Assembly: GCA_947650285.1 (NCBI GenBank) | Contig: CANTFL010000665.1 | Span: 186,001 to 250,000, forward strand | DNA: 64,000 bases | Direction of reading: 5' to 3' | From: Hyaloperonospora brassicae | Lineage: Eukaryota; Oomycota; Peronosporomycetes; Peronosporales; Peronosporaceae | Shown here: positions 21,216 through 32,305 of the stretch, piece after piece | Layout of the letters: each line of letters opens with the position of its first letter | How positions within the stretch are numbered: position 1 is the stretch's first letter | The notes under the pieces: generated by a model | Databases searched by the model: none | What the model saw: only the letters and a program-made list of their open reading frames with translations | Told to the model about the DNA's origin: nothing | Position numbers and translations under genes: made by a program

Positions 21216-21938
21216 AGCATCACATGCGAAAAAAATGAGATTCTATTACTTATGTAGCACATTGACATGACTGCTACGATTTCAATGGACTACTAGGACG
21301 CTGCACTTGTGTGCCTAATGTGCCAAGCCTTCGGTCGGGCGTCTGAAATGTCGCTTGTCCGCAAGCAAGATCTGTTTGTTAGCGCCAATAACGTTGAGCG
21401 CGTGCAGCAATCTCAATGAAAAATCTTTACACAGAACATTGTGGCGTACAAGGCGTTGCTTCCAACTAGAGCTATTTCGGACCCCATCTCCATTAAATCA
21501 CACGACATATTGCACATAGTAGAATGCATCGAAAGCACCTTCCATTACAACTTATCTACCTGATAAGGATGACCAGACCGCTGCCTATGTTAAGTGCATC
21601 AAATAGCAACGTCAGCATTTTATCTAGTTAGTATAATTTTATAAACAAAAGACGATGGACAGAAAATTTATTAACAATACATTATTTTTTAAAATAGCAT
21701 CCTTTTATCTCTTCATGTATAGTCATCAATCGGACAAGAGCGGACATTTCAAAAGGCGATAGTGTCGACAGCGTCATCAGCGTCAACACAACAGCATCAA
21801 CATCATCAACAACAGCATCAGTATCAACAGCATCAACATCATTGTCAACAGCATCAGTATCAACAGCATCAACGTCAGGATCAACAGCCTAAACAGCTTC
21901 AGTACCAGCAGCTGTAATATCAGCAACAACAGCATGCG
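21216..21938. other. Spacer and CATCAA/CAACAG-type low-complexity tract
   Basis: AT-rich unassigned DNA to about 21760, then a 3-nt-periodic tract of CATCAA, CAGCAT and CAACAT words up to the LTR of copy A. On the minus strand it reads as an Asp/Val/Ala repeat (for example VDAVDTDAVDNDVDAV). A similar tract resumes at 29577, so copy A seems to split it. Confidence 0.6.
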
Positions 21939-22470
21939 TGTAACGGATCTAAACAGCTCCTGATGTCAGAGGAAGACTTAACGCTCAATGAGCAAATTTG
22001 GTTTTTTACGAACCCGAATCAAGGCCTCAACAGCCCAGAGAGCTAAGGCTTGGTTCAAAGAACCCGACTCAAAGAGTCAACAAGCTCAGAGAGCTTACGG
22101 TCCCTGTTCCACGAGGACCAAACGATTCAAAGAATTAAACGCACAGAGTGCACAAGGAGTAGATGCCTAAAAGGCGTTGCCACCTCCTTAACGATCGCAA
22201 GACGCATCAGAGAGGCACGTGTCTATTGGGTCAAAATAGAAACTGAATTTTATTTCCTCTTTTAATCTTATGGAACACCTTAGAACAAAGTAATTCACCT
22301 ACTCGCTAATGTCCTAAACAAACCTCTTAAAAGATCTCGTAATCAATGGTTGACAGACATCAGTATTCAGCAATTGATACTGTGTTCTAATATCAATTTA
22401 AAACGGGATCCCATCCCTTGTGTGCACCACACCTATTGTCAACTACCAGTCGGCGTGTAACCCCGTTACA
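21939..22470 (-). repeat. 3' LTR of copy A (532 bp)
   Basis: Bounded by TGTAAC and GTTACA. It is longer than the 5' LTR of the same copy because of about 59 bp of extra sequence in a module with TCAAAGAGTC/AGAGAGCT-type repeats. It closely matches the 3' LTR of copy B (59219-59750) and clearly less the 5' LTR of its own copy. Confidence 0.9.
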
Positions 22471-22631
22471 CCCTCTCCCACTAGACTGACGTCACCGAAA
22501 ACGTCGATCGAATTCTTTCCTCGAAGAGGACGGTGTGTGTGCGCTTCAACCTTACGGTTGGCAAAACACAAAACACCATAGCATAGCCGCCCCATGAGTT
22601 ATCGACTCTCTCGTCCTACCTCGGCGTCGAT

Positions 22632-23877
22632 GTGGAGGTGGGTTATGGGAGCGACACCGATATCCATGGTGAAGAGAGGACAATGTCCGACTCACCAGTG
22701 CAAGAGGCACCGCCTCATACTGCATCAGACCCATTTGCCGAGTGTGGCGAAGCGAACACGCCATCGGCGCCGCATCAAACACCCATCGTGGGCAATGCCA
22801 TCATCACCAATCCGCTCGATGAGCAGCAACAGTTGGCTATCCAAAGAGAGGAGAGCGCTCAGCGCCGTATGCAGCTTGCTGCGACTCTTGAGGGTCGTCG
22901 TGGCTATCTGTTCACACCACTCAATGTGGAAGAGCGTATAAGCCAAACGACAGGTCGTTCTTTGGCAACGTGGGCCATTGGCGCTGAGCCAACATCTTCT
23001 GATGAGGTGGCGAGTCGACAGGTACTTCGCGAGAGGTACCTGCAACCTCACTTGACGACTCAAAGTCAATACAAGTTGCGACTTGACACGCAAGCACGGG
23101 GTGCACCGGTTCCACCGATGAAGGGTATACCCATCCTTCTATTCGGAGGCGAATATAGGAGGAAGAAGACAACGCTTTTCCTCCCTGGGTGCATCGGAAA
23201 CGACACCTCAGCAGCGTGTTAGCTCTCAGAGCAAGTACCGATGTGGCAGACGCTCGTCTAAGACGAAAGCTTCGGTATGATTACGCCAAGCTTAAGGCCA
23301 GAGGCCAGTTGCGAACACGCACACGCTATTCTCGGCTGTGTCGGTTGATGTAAGTGCTAGTCAAGCGATTCCCAACTCCCCACCTGCCTCCACCACTATT
23401 AGTGAGAAGCGCTCTTGGTTGAGGGATGACCCCTGCCGCGATGTTTAAAGACATCCAAGGCGTATGGGCAATCCTGACGAAGGGGTGTCTCAAGCTCCCA
23501 TGAGTTCTCCGACTCCGGTTACCCTCGCCACTTTACCAGATACTGGTATTGGTCTTGACAACGAGGTCGTTTCAGGAGTCGCTCCACATGGAACTGGCGG
23601 TTTCCTTGCTCATCGAGCAGCGTCGGAGGTGGTCGGTATACCGAAGGAGGAGCATGAGAAGGTGCTTCTCGAGCTGAGTGGTCTCCGTGAGACATTAAGT
23701 AAGACCCAGAGTGCGCTTGACGCGATGCGACCCCGTGTCCAGGTGTTGGAGTTGGGCCAAGCCCGGATGGAGGCTCAGCTTGACCTCCTGATACGGATTC
23801 AGCAACCGATGGCCAGGCCAACCGACGCGGCGCAAGCGCCTACCAGTTCACGTGGTGCGGATCCCGATACGGCTTAA
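22632..23877 (+). pseudogene. Family-1 extra gene antisense to pol (copy A)
   Basis: Two open frames on the strand opposite gag-pol: 22632-23222 (first ATG 22683) and 23464-23877. A third-frame stretch between them reads RLRYDYAKLKARGQLRTRTR, so I infer one gene broken by frameshifts. The N-part is rich in Pro, Ala, Gln and acidic residues. The second part ends with a heptad-like coiled coil (LSGLRETLSKTQSALDAM, then VLELGQARMEAQLDLLIRIQ). It overlaps the pol chromodomain on the other strand. No known family is recognised. Confidence 0.6.
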
Positions 23878-26800
23878 GCAATCTTAAGTAGAACACAATA
23901 TGTGTGCGCAGTTTGCGCCGAAGGTTGAACTTATACGCAATTCCCTGCTTGGCGACGACCGTGAATAGTTTCATGAAGCGCGGACGCAACTTTGTCTTAA
24001 AGACGGCGGACACTACGTTTGTAGGTATGTTTTTTAGCATTGAGTAGAACTTGGTCTCCGACCTCATAACGTTCAATACAACCGCTGCCTTTAGCATCAG
24101 CTTGTTCCTCCTGCTTGTCTTGGTTATCAGCCAGTGCGTCACGCACATTTCGAAAGACATTCAATCGCGTTGCGAGAAACTCGCTTACCTGTTTTTGAAC
24201 AGTAGTAGGGCTGATATCAGCAAGCCGATCGGCAACTCTTCCCCCACCAAGCCCTGGACCGCGCAGTGGCATCGTTTACGGAACGCGAGGGTGTGTGAGA
24301 CCATTCACATAATACAGCGTGTAGCCGGTGCAGGAATGCACGGCGTTATTCAACGCAAACTCAACGACAGGGATCATCGAACCCCAACGCTTTGGCGTTT
24401 CAGCGCAAACACTGCGCAAGATGTCACCGATGATGCGATTCACTCGCTCGGTTTGACCATCAGTCAGCGAATGATCCGTTGTGGACATGTCCAATCATGT
24501 GCCGAGCACCTTGGAGATGGACTTCCAAAACTTTTCAGTGAAGCGAGGATCTCTATCAGAGACAATTGCCAACGGCAAACCGTGCTGTCGAAATGCTCGG
24601 TCGATAAACAGCGTAGCTGTACCCTCACCATCAATGGTATCCGGTACCGCCTCTAAATGAGCCATCTTGCTCAAACGGTCAACAAAGACCACAGTACCCG
24701 TATTGCCATACGAATCTTTCGGTAAATCGAACAGGAAATCCATGCTTATGGACTCCCAACACCCCTAGGGTATAGGCAAACTAGCCAGCGGCGAGGCCGC
24801 GTGAGGTGAGGGTTTCACCCGTTGACACTTTTCACACGTACGCACATATGTGCTCACCCATTTGTAATTTTTAGGCCACCAATAGCATTGGCTCACAGAG
24901 CCGTAGGTCTTCTCACGACCGAGATAACCACTCAACGCAGTATCATATGCCTCATAGAGGATCCGATACTTCAACTTCTCATCATGAGGGACAACGATGC
25001 GAGGGGTATCCTCCACATCCGTGGTATAGCACAACAGGCCTTGGTCGATGGAATACTGATGTAGCCTCGCACGCAAACGTGTCGACAATTTAATGTCTGA
25101 GTCGTTAAACTCCTCGCTCTCTAGAGCACGTAGCAGCGCTACACAGTGTTCATTCTTCGCATATGTTGAACGAATGAGGTCAGTGACCGATGATGACAGA
25201 GTCGTTACATGAGCAAGCTCATAGTCAGGCCTACGTGACAACGCATCAGCCAAAGCATTCTGCTTGCCCGGCTTGTACTTTACCTCGAAGTTGTATTCTG
25301 TAAAGAAGGAAAGCCAACGAGCCATTCGCTGAGAGAGGTGTGGCGTCCGGACGCAGTGCGTAATGACGCATGATCGGTGTAGATCACAAACGGCTTAGAG
25401 CCAAGAAGATGAACTCTGAATTTGACGAGAGCATACTTCATTGCAAGTAGCTCTTTGTAATGAACAGGATAGTTCTTTTCTGCAGCCTTCAGATGCCGGG
25501 ACTTAAACGCAATGACGCGTTCCCGTCCATCAAAATCTGTCTGTAACAGAGCACTGCCGATGGCAAAGTCAGATGCGTCACAGACGACACTGAAAGATCG
25601 ATCAGGATCAGGCAAAGCTAAGATTGGCGCATGAAGGAGACTCTTCTTCACTGCTTGAAAATCATAATGCGCGGTGCTAGTCCAGCACCGTTCCAAATCC
25701 TTTATAAGGAGATTCGATAATGGACGAGCCATATCTGCTTCATTCGCACTGTACTTGTGTAAGTAATTGTCAAGGCCAAGCCACTTACGTTAGTTATTTT
25801 GGTTCTTTGGAACCGGCCAATCAACTATGGCTTTTACCTTAGCGGGATCCGCTCTAAGGCATCGCTTACCAATAAAGCACCCTTAAAAAGGAATCTCTTC
25901 TGCACCAAAGATGCACTTAGACGCGTTGGCGTACAACTTATTTGTGCGCATGCACTCGATCACCGCTCTTAAATGGTCAATGTGATTGTACACATCTGAC
26001 TGACCGTTCATAGCACGACTATGGACAAAGATGTCATCAAAGTACGTCTTTGCATAATCTCGGTGAGGTCTGAACAGTTTTGTAACAAGACGACTGAATG
26101 TAGCCGGGCATTTGATAACCCGTGCGGCGTAACAAGCCACTCCCAGAGCATACCGCTCGGAGTGCTGACCGCTGTCAGCGGAATGCCGTTTTCTCGCATG
26201 AGCAGCTGGTAATAACCATCGACTAAGTCGAGCGCACTGTGCATTGTACGTTCCACCATATTGTTCTGAAGAATATTCTTCCTAGGAATTGATGTCTGAG
26301 CCGGGATGGTGACCGCATTAAGCTTATTGTAAGCATGAACAATGCGCCACTTCCCGTCGGGCTTTTTGACAAAGAAGGTCGATGTGGAATGGGGAGATTT
26401 GCTCTCACGTAACATTCCTGCCGCGTGCTTTGCACGAAAGAAGTAGTCAATGACGTCACACTGTTTCTTCAGTAAAGGCCACTGCCGTGTTACACAGCAT
26501 TTAGTTCCAGGAACTAAGTCAATTACATGACGTACACCTCTATCGGGAGGTAAGACGGACGGTGGGTTGTGACAAACCACGTCCTGAAACTCCTTTACCA
26601 AAGTATAGAACGGATCAAGAGAATCCTTAGAGATCGAAGATCCACTACGGGCATCCAGTGCCACCCTTTTGACCTCAAGGACAGACTAGTCCAATAACGA
26701 GGATGAGTTCAACTCAGTATCCGGCCGAATGACCACTAACTCGTATAATTCTCCTGCCTGCAAGGCTTGGCTGAATTCGCCGTCAGACATTTCGTCTAGG

Positions 26801-27926
26801 TCAAAGAGAGTATCCAAGGATGGAAGAGTTTCAAGACTAATATTGTCATCAATCTGGTCAGTCAACTCATTGACAAGGGTATATAGTGTATTATTACTAT
26901 TATCACTTCGTGACTTCTTAGACGTTAAGCGCTTATGTGTTGTCACCCTACGCTGAGATTGTTTCCTCAAATAAACCTTACGCCTCCTAGAGGCCGGGAC
27001 TGTAGGGTCCCCGTTGTTGCTATTGATCTTAGCACGCTTTATACTAGCGCTAATGTCTTGAACGACATCTGGTGAAGTGTTACGTAACTCGAACACTTCA
27101 CCCAGTGGATTTACACGTACCACTTCACGTACAGCATCCGGGCCTAGCGCTGAACAATCTGGCTTCTCGTCAACAATGTCATTACCGACATTCAGTGAGG
27201 TGCCATCTCGGCCGCCCTCACTCGGTGGAATTTCACGTGCCACCCCACTCACATCAGAGGAATTACATTCTTGATGTCTCGGCCCTAGTCCAACCATGTC
27301 TGCAGCATGCAGTGACTCATTATCGCGACGAGTATCACTCAACGGAGTATAACTCTCTTCTCATACGGTTAAAGAGCTCCGCTCAATATTGACGTCATGG
27401 ACATTGGAGTTAATTAACTCTGACACACCGATGTCCAACACATTGACATCTTCCTTCAATGGATCGCGCCAATAGCGTTTTGTTGCCTAGCGAATGTTGT
27501 TTCATGACTCCTCAAAGCTTCTCTAGGAGCATTGCGTGTGGCGCCTCAGGTCTTAGACCTCCAATCACTCCATGGCTCATGACTTTCAAGCCAAGACATA
27601 CCCAGGATGAGATCATATCTCGAATCCAGATCGAGGACAAGACAGCGTTTGATGCTGCCAAAGTCCAAAAATTTCACACCCAAGTTCAACGGAACTTTAG
27701 GCACCGTGACGCGACTACCAGTCGCTAAACGAACGGTGATCGAATCACCTTCATGCGCTTTGAGCGCTTCAGCATATCGCTGACTTCCCTCAAGACAAAG
27801 ACGTCGAACATAATTGCATGATGCTCCGGAGTCGATTAGGATCGACCAATGCTTCTCAAAGCCGTTAACCTTTGCCTCGGCAACTAACAAGCCAGGATTG
27901 TATCCACGCTCTGTGCTGATAGGCAC
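23519..27926 (-). pseudogene. Family-1 pol (copy A): PR-RT-RNase H-IN-chromodomain, broken
   Basis: Minus-strand pieces in several frames. Protease 27926-27546 (LIDSGASCNYVRR). Acidic/basic linker 27342-26686. RT 26664-25883, frameshifted within GLSNA...PATFSRL, with catalytic TYFDDIFVHS in the second frame. RNase H 25732-25280 (VCDASDFAIG, YTDHASLRT). Integrase 25325-23997, with the CEKCQ zinc pair, Asp of MDFLF, SDRDPRF and TERVNR. Chromodomain 23620-23519 (QFHVERLL...YQYLVKWRG). Zinc-binding His residues of the integrase N-terminus are replaced (EAYDTALSGYLG). In-frame stops follow KVLGT and precede GCWESIS. The copy cannot encode an active polyprotein. Confidence 0.9.
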
Positions 27927-28011
27927 AGAGCTCAGTGGGCTAAGCCCTGTTTCACTATACCTCGTAGAGAAGCAACAGAACTCAGTTCTACTTCAGTAGG
28001 GCGCCCCGCAC

Positions 28012-29050
28012 CTACTGGATGTCGACGTTTCCCCGTGCCATACCAGGTTTCTGGTTTTGGCTGGGGTTTCGACCCATAGGATTCGGTCGTTGCTTACGCA
28101 AAGGACAAGTGGGACGCAAGTGCTTAGTGCTTCCGCACATGTAACAGCGTCTCACTTCCTGTCGTTGCTCTGCAACATGAAGATCCGCTTTACCTTCATC
28201 TTCAGCATGGCTGAGATCCATCGGTTCTGGCTTACAGTAAGCCGAGGTGCTCGCAAAGGTCGCCCTCGCAAAGCTTGGGTTGTACCCATTCCAACCAAGT
28301 CCGGCCGACTTGAAGTTGTGCTCAGCATTTTGAGCGATGCTAACAGCTTCCTCAAAACTAGAGGGATGGACCCGAAACACCTCGGTCCTGGCAACGCCAT
28401 TGCGAAGACCTTCCATGAAGACAGTCACACCGAATGTCTCAGGGAGAGGCTCAGACTGCATAGCAGCCATCAGAGTTCTCAACTCTTGGACATTGTCCGT
28501 TAACTCATTCTTACCCCGACGGGTAGACAAGAAGCGTGAGCGCACGCGATAAGCCAGGTTAGGCGGCGAGAAAACTCGCAAAAGGTCTAACTTGAGCAAA
28601 TCCCATGTGGGAAACGCCATGTATACCACGTGCCACACGTCAGAGCCCACTCTCTATCTCTTCCATCGAGCTTGGAGATAGCCGACGAGACCCGCTGGTA
28701 CTCCAGTGACCTAAGGCCAGAGCTCATAGCCATCACGATCTCACGGATCCAGAGGGTCAGGATTCCCCCCTCCTTCCCGGAGTAATGTTGACGTCCACCC
28801 GAAGGGGACAAGCTTAACCTCTTCATCTGGCATTTTCACGTAGCATGTCGACATAGCCGACGCTACTTGTTTTTTGAATCTGCCCTAGAAGTGCCGTTGA
28901 ATACTGCATGTAGGTCTCGACTCGTGCATTTAGCACATCGGGACCTTGTGCAGCTAGAAACTCAACATACTCGGGGCCTACGACCGCGGTCAGCTTATCA
29001 AGCGCGACCTTTTGGGCCTCAGAGACGGGTGTGGATTGCTCCATTCTCAC
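28012..29050 (-). pseudogene. Family-1 gag (copy A), frameshifted
   Basis: Three minus-strand frames cover one gag: 29050-28823 (N-terminal helix), 28826-28587 (capsid block with LTLWIREIVMAMSSGLRS and AISKLDGR) and 28650-28012 (FLSTRRGKNELTDNVQELRT, then the zinc knuckle CYMCGSTKHLRPTC, pattern C-x2-C-x4-H-x4-C). The two frameshifts are at the same places in copy B. Confidence 0.85.
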
Positions 29051-29102
29051 AGAGGATCAGTCGTAACGACTCAGGCGTAGATTGACTATGAGTGCTACCA
29101 AG

Positions 29103-29576
29103 TGTAGCGAAGCTACACTGCTTCTTAAGTCAGAGGAAGACTGAACGCTCAAAAAGCAACTTTGGTTCTACGAACCCGACTCAAAGAGTCAACAAGATCA
29201 GAGAGCTTACGGTCCCTGTTTTACGGAGACCAAACGTTTCAAGAGAATCACAGCACAGAGTGCTCAAGAAGCAGCTACCTTTACAGGCGTTGCTAGCTCT
29301 TCCGATCAAGACGCCTCGTAAGGCACGTGTCTATCGGATCAATATGGGAACTGAATTTTATTTCTTCTTTAAATCTAAAAGAACACCTTAGACCAACGTA
29401 ATTAACCTACTCACTAATGTCCTATATAAACATATAAAAAGAGTCGTATTCAACGGTTAACAGACATCATCCTTCAACAATTGATACTGTGATCGAATAT
29501 TACTTTAAAGGGGATCGCATCCCTTGTGTTCACCACACCTATTGTCGAAAAACAGTCGACGTGTAGCACAGTTACA
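29103..29576 (-). repeat. 5' LTR of copy A (474 bp)
   Basis: Bounded on the minus strand by TGTAAC and GCTACA. It closely matches the 5' LTR of copy B (about a dozen differences by eye) but diverges strongly from its own 3' LTR. Confidence 0.9.
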
Positions 29577-29820
29577 ATCAGTGCTAACAGTATCTACAGC
29601 ATCAGCATCAACAGTACATTAGAATCAGCACCAGTATCATCAGCAATAAGATCATCATCAATAGCATCAGCATCAGCATCATCAGCAATAAGATCAACAT
29701 CAATAGCATCAGCGTATACAGTATCTACAGCAACAGCAGCAACAGAAATACCAGAAACAGCGATAACAGCGTCAACAGTATGAGCGTCAACATCAACAAC
29801 AAACTTGGCAATAAAAACGC
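29577..29820. repeat. Low-complexity CATCAG/CATCAA tract, right of copy A
   Basis: A 3-nt-periodic repeat. On the minus strand it is an open frame (to 29902) rich in Asp, Ala, Val and Ile, with units like ADAIDVDLIADD. It continues the tract on the other side of copy A, suggesting insertion into a low-complexity, possibly coding, sequence. Confidence 0.6.
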
Positions 29821-31276
29821 ACGACTGCATACGAGATAGAAAATTGATAGGAACAATATAATTGGACTGATATCGAGAACAGAACAGAAACAATAAAGTC
29901 AAGCAGCACCTGCCAACACTTCGACTATCGCTCGATTCACTTCCTGCACGGCCGCTTGATTTTTCTTCCTCGCTGAGTTTTAATTTACAGACGCTACGGT
30001 TTTAACGCATGCTGTGATGGACCTATCGAGTTAAGTGCCCCACACGTACATAACTGATAGTTAGTCTTGTACGCAAAAATTAAAGCGCCTCACCCGTTAA
30101 CTTACCCTGAGTCTCACCTTTTTATCCCACGCGCCAATAGATACTGCATGAAGAGCTGTGTCTCGTACAGTTTTACGTCTCTATCTGTAGCTACGTTTAG
30201 CGAGGATTGAGCCTCACTGGTATTTGGCGCACAACATGTTGTAAGTGTCAACACAAGCCATAGCCAAATATGGTGAATAGTAGTGTAGCATCCATCCAAT
30301 AGCTCCCCTGATTGTAAACTGTCCGTGTTAAAAGACTTTTATTATTTGACAAAATATTTATCGGAATCAAAAAGTGTCGGAACCTTCATGGTATCCATAG
30401 GTGCGCTAGTGTATACAGTTGGAAGGTTGTGTATACATGGGTAAGTTTGGTTTATGCGAAGAATTCCAAAACTAACGTACTTTTGCGAAACGAGCTGAAC
30501 GAAGCGAATTCTTGGCATATCTGTTCCGAAAACACGAACTGGGCATCTGTGTGTTCCGCAATTTAAAACCAGGGGCTGCAATGGACTTGCGCTCGACAAC
30601 GGCAATTCAGTGTAGAACACGTTGTGCCTTCAACTACCTCTCTGGTGTTGGTAACAAGCGTGAAAGGCAAGCAGACAGTAGATAATGTTTAAATTCACAT
30701 ATAATAATGTCATATCATGTTACAAGTCGCCCGATTTACCGAAAGGATACCCTCTCTTTCTTCTTGCTACTTTGATAGGTATTACACATCTTCTTCTCAT
30801 CATTTGACATGGGTCATTGCATCAACTGCCGAAGCGTTCAACCGATGATGGACGCTTGCAATGGGTGACTAGCGTATGGCTACAATTTGCACTTGCAACA
30901 TAATAGAGTTAAGGAAGGTTTACACAATTCATTGACGGACACACTGCAATAAAACACTGACCTCACTTCATCTATACTGACGTGAAGTCTATTTGCTTCC
31001 TCCCCACGTGCGTGTGCATGATTCTCCGCGGCTCCTGATTTGCACTGTTCACAGATCACGTAATCTTGGACTCGTGCAACGAGGTGCCCCACTACACCTG
31101 TTTTCATTCGCGTTACCAAATCTGCCGATATATAAGTACAATGCATTGCATCGATGTTAGTCTATCAAAATGTAGCTTACAGAAGTTTATCTGACTGCTT
31201 TATCGAATGCGTTACGACATCACTATCACATCAGCTAAATCGCCCAACAAAGAACGTGAATTAAACAATAAATTTA
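29821..31276. other. AT-rich spacer
   Basis: No recognisable gene. Short frames at 30114-30299, 30342-30620 and 30880-31146 (all minus) have no family features. Confidence 0.5.
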
Positions 31277-32305
31277 GGGGATTGCTAAATTTACACCCCT
31301 TTTCCTTAGATTCACACCCACCCTTCAAAATCTTAAATATACAATCTTTATTTATTTTAAGATTTGATTTCTGACAATGGCATTACATTATAATCAAGGC
31401 TATTAATTGGCAAGTAATACGTAAGAAATACATAAGATACTACTCACGCGTGTGGTCTAGCTCCTCCAGCGTTTACTGATAGGGCACCACGCAATAACAT
31501 GATTCCTTCTCCTGAGGTTGAGCATACCAGTCGGGAACAACTTATGGATACTGTGCAGACGTTCGCACATGGCCAAGGCTATGCTGTTACGATTAAAAGT
31601 TCGATTGCAGGAAAGCGTGTCTACCTTTATTGTAATCGAGGTGACGTAAACGTATTAAAAGTTTGAAAAGAGCGCCAGCTCCAGACCAGCTCACGACGAA
31701 TTGATTGCCCGTTCCTTGTAAGTGGAAATTTGTCCAAAAATAGGTAATTGGAAGTTAAACGTGGTGAATGGATGCCACAATCACCAGCCGTTACTCCATC
31801 CGTCTGGTCATTCGACTCATATGAAGCTAAATAGCGAGCAGGCCGATTCTGTCAGAAATATGACATTGGCTGGTGTTGAACCGTTAAGTATATCTTCGTC
31901 CCTTCTTATGGAGAATGACGGTGCCCTAGCAAACCTCTCCACATTGTACAATGAGCGTCCGAAACTTCGAAAGGACAAGCTAAATGGAAGGACACCGATA
32001 AAAGATCTTTTTGATGATTCGCAAGAAAGCAATTTTACGCACTTATACTGATGTGATGATGACGGAGCAATAACCTCCCTTTTTTCGCTCACAAAGAATT
32101 TATTCGGCTTGCTTGCCGATACCATCATGTCGTGCTTATGAACTGCACATACAAGACAGCTACAGCAGCGCGCAAGATGTCGCCCGTAGCCAAGTAATAG
32201 AGAAAGTACTCGTTTTTGAATGACGGCGATTGCGTACCTTGTATATATAAGATTTGAAGGAAGGGTGTGAATCTAAGGAAAAGGATGGTGAATTTAGCAA
32301 TTACC
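31277..32305 (+). mobile_element. Small MULE with terminal inverted repeats
   Basis: Terminal inverted repeats of about 65 bp (31277-31342 and 32241-32305) share ATTGCTAAATT and CCTTTTCCTTAGATTCACACCC. Flanking octamers TAAATTTA and TAACTTTA differ by one base and may be the target-site duplication. The 1.03 kb body carries only the N-terminal part of a Mutator-like transposase, so it looks internally deleted and non-autonomous. Confidence 0.8.
31499..32165 (+). pseudogene. MULE transposase N-terminal fragment
   Basis: Three frames join into a FAR1/MULE-type N-terminus: from the ATG at 31499 (GYAVTIKSSIAGKRVYLYC), then CPFLVSGN, then 31722-32051 (LNVVNGCHNHQPLLHPSGH, ADSVRNMTLAGVEPLSI). After a stop comes the start of the transposase core (RYHHVVLMNCTYKT). 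The catalytic DDE region is absent. Confidence 0.75.

Larger units (their letters stand above)
21939..29576 (-). mobile_element. Ty3/gypsy chromodomain retrotransposon, family 1 copy A
   Basis: A 7638 bp degenerate element transcribed leftward. Order on the minus strand: 5' LTR, PBS, gag, protease, linker, RT, RNase H, integrase, chromodomain, polypurine tract, 3' LTR. The PBS complement GTGCTACCA (29092-29100) fits an initiator-Met-type tRNA. The polypurine tract is at 22471-22481. All main genes are broken by frameshifts or stops. It is the inverted partner of copy B (52111-59750), with which it shares lesions. No matching target-site duplication is visible (left ATGCG, right ATCAG). Confidence 0.93.

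Noticed and set aside
21760..21938. CRISPR-like or tandem array
   Set aside because: The CATCAA words form a 3-nt-periodic low-complexity tract without constant repeats and unique spacers.
29526..29783. Ser/Ala-rich plus-strand frame
   Set aside because: It starts inside the LTR and runs through the CATCAG repeat; the repeat explains its composition.
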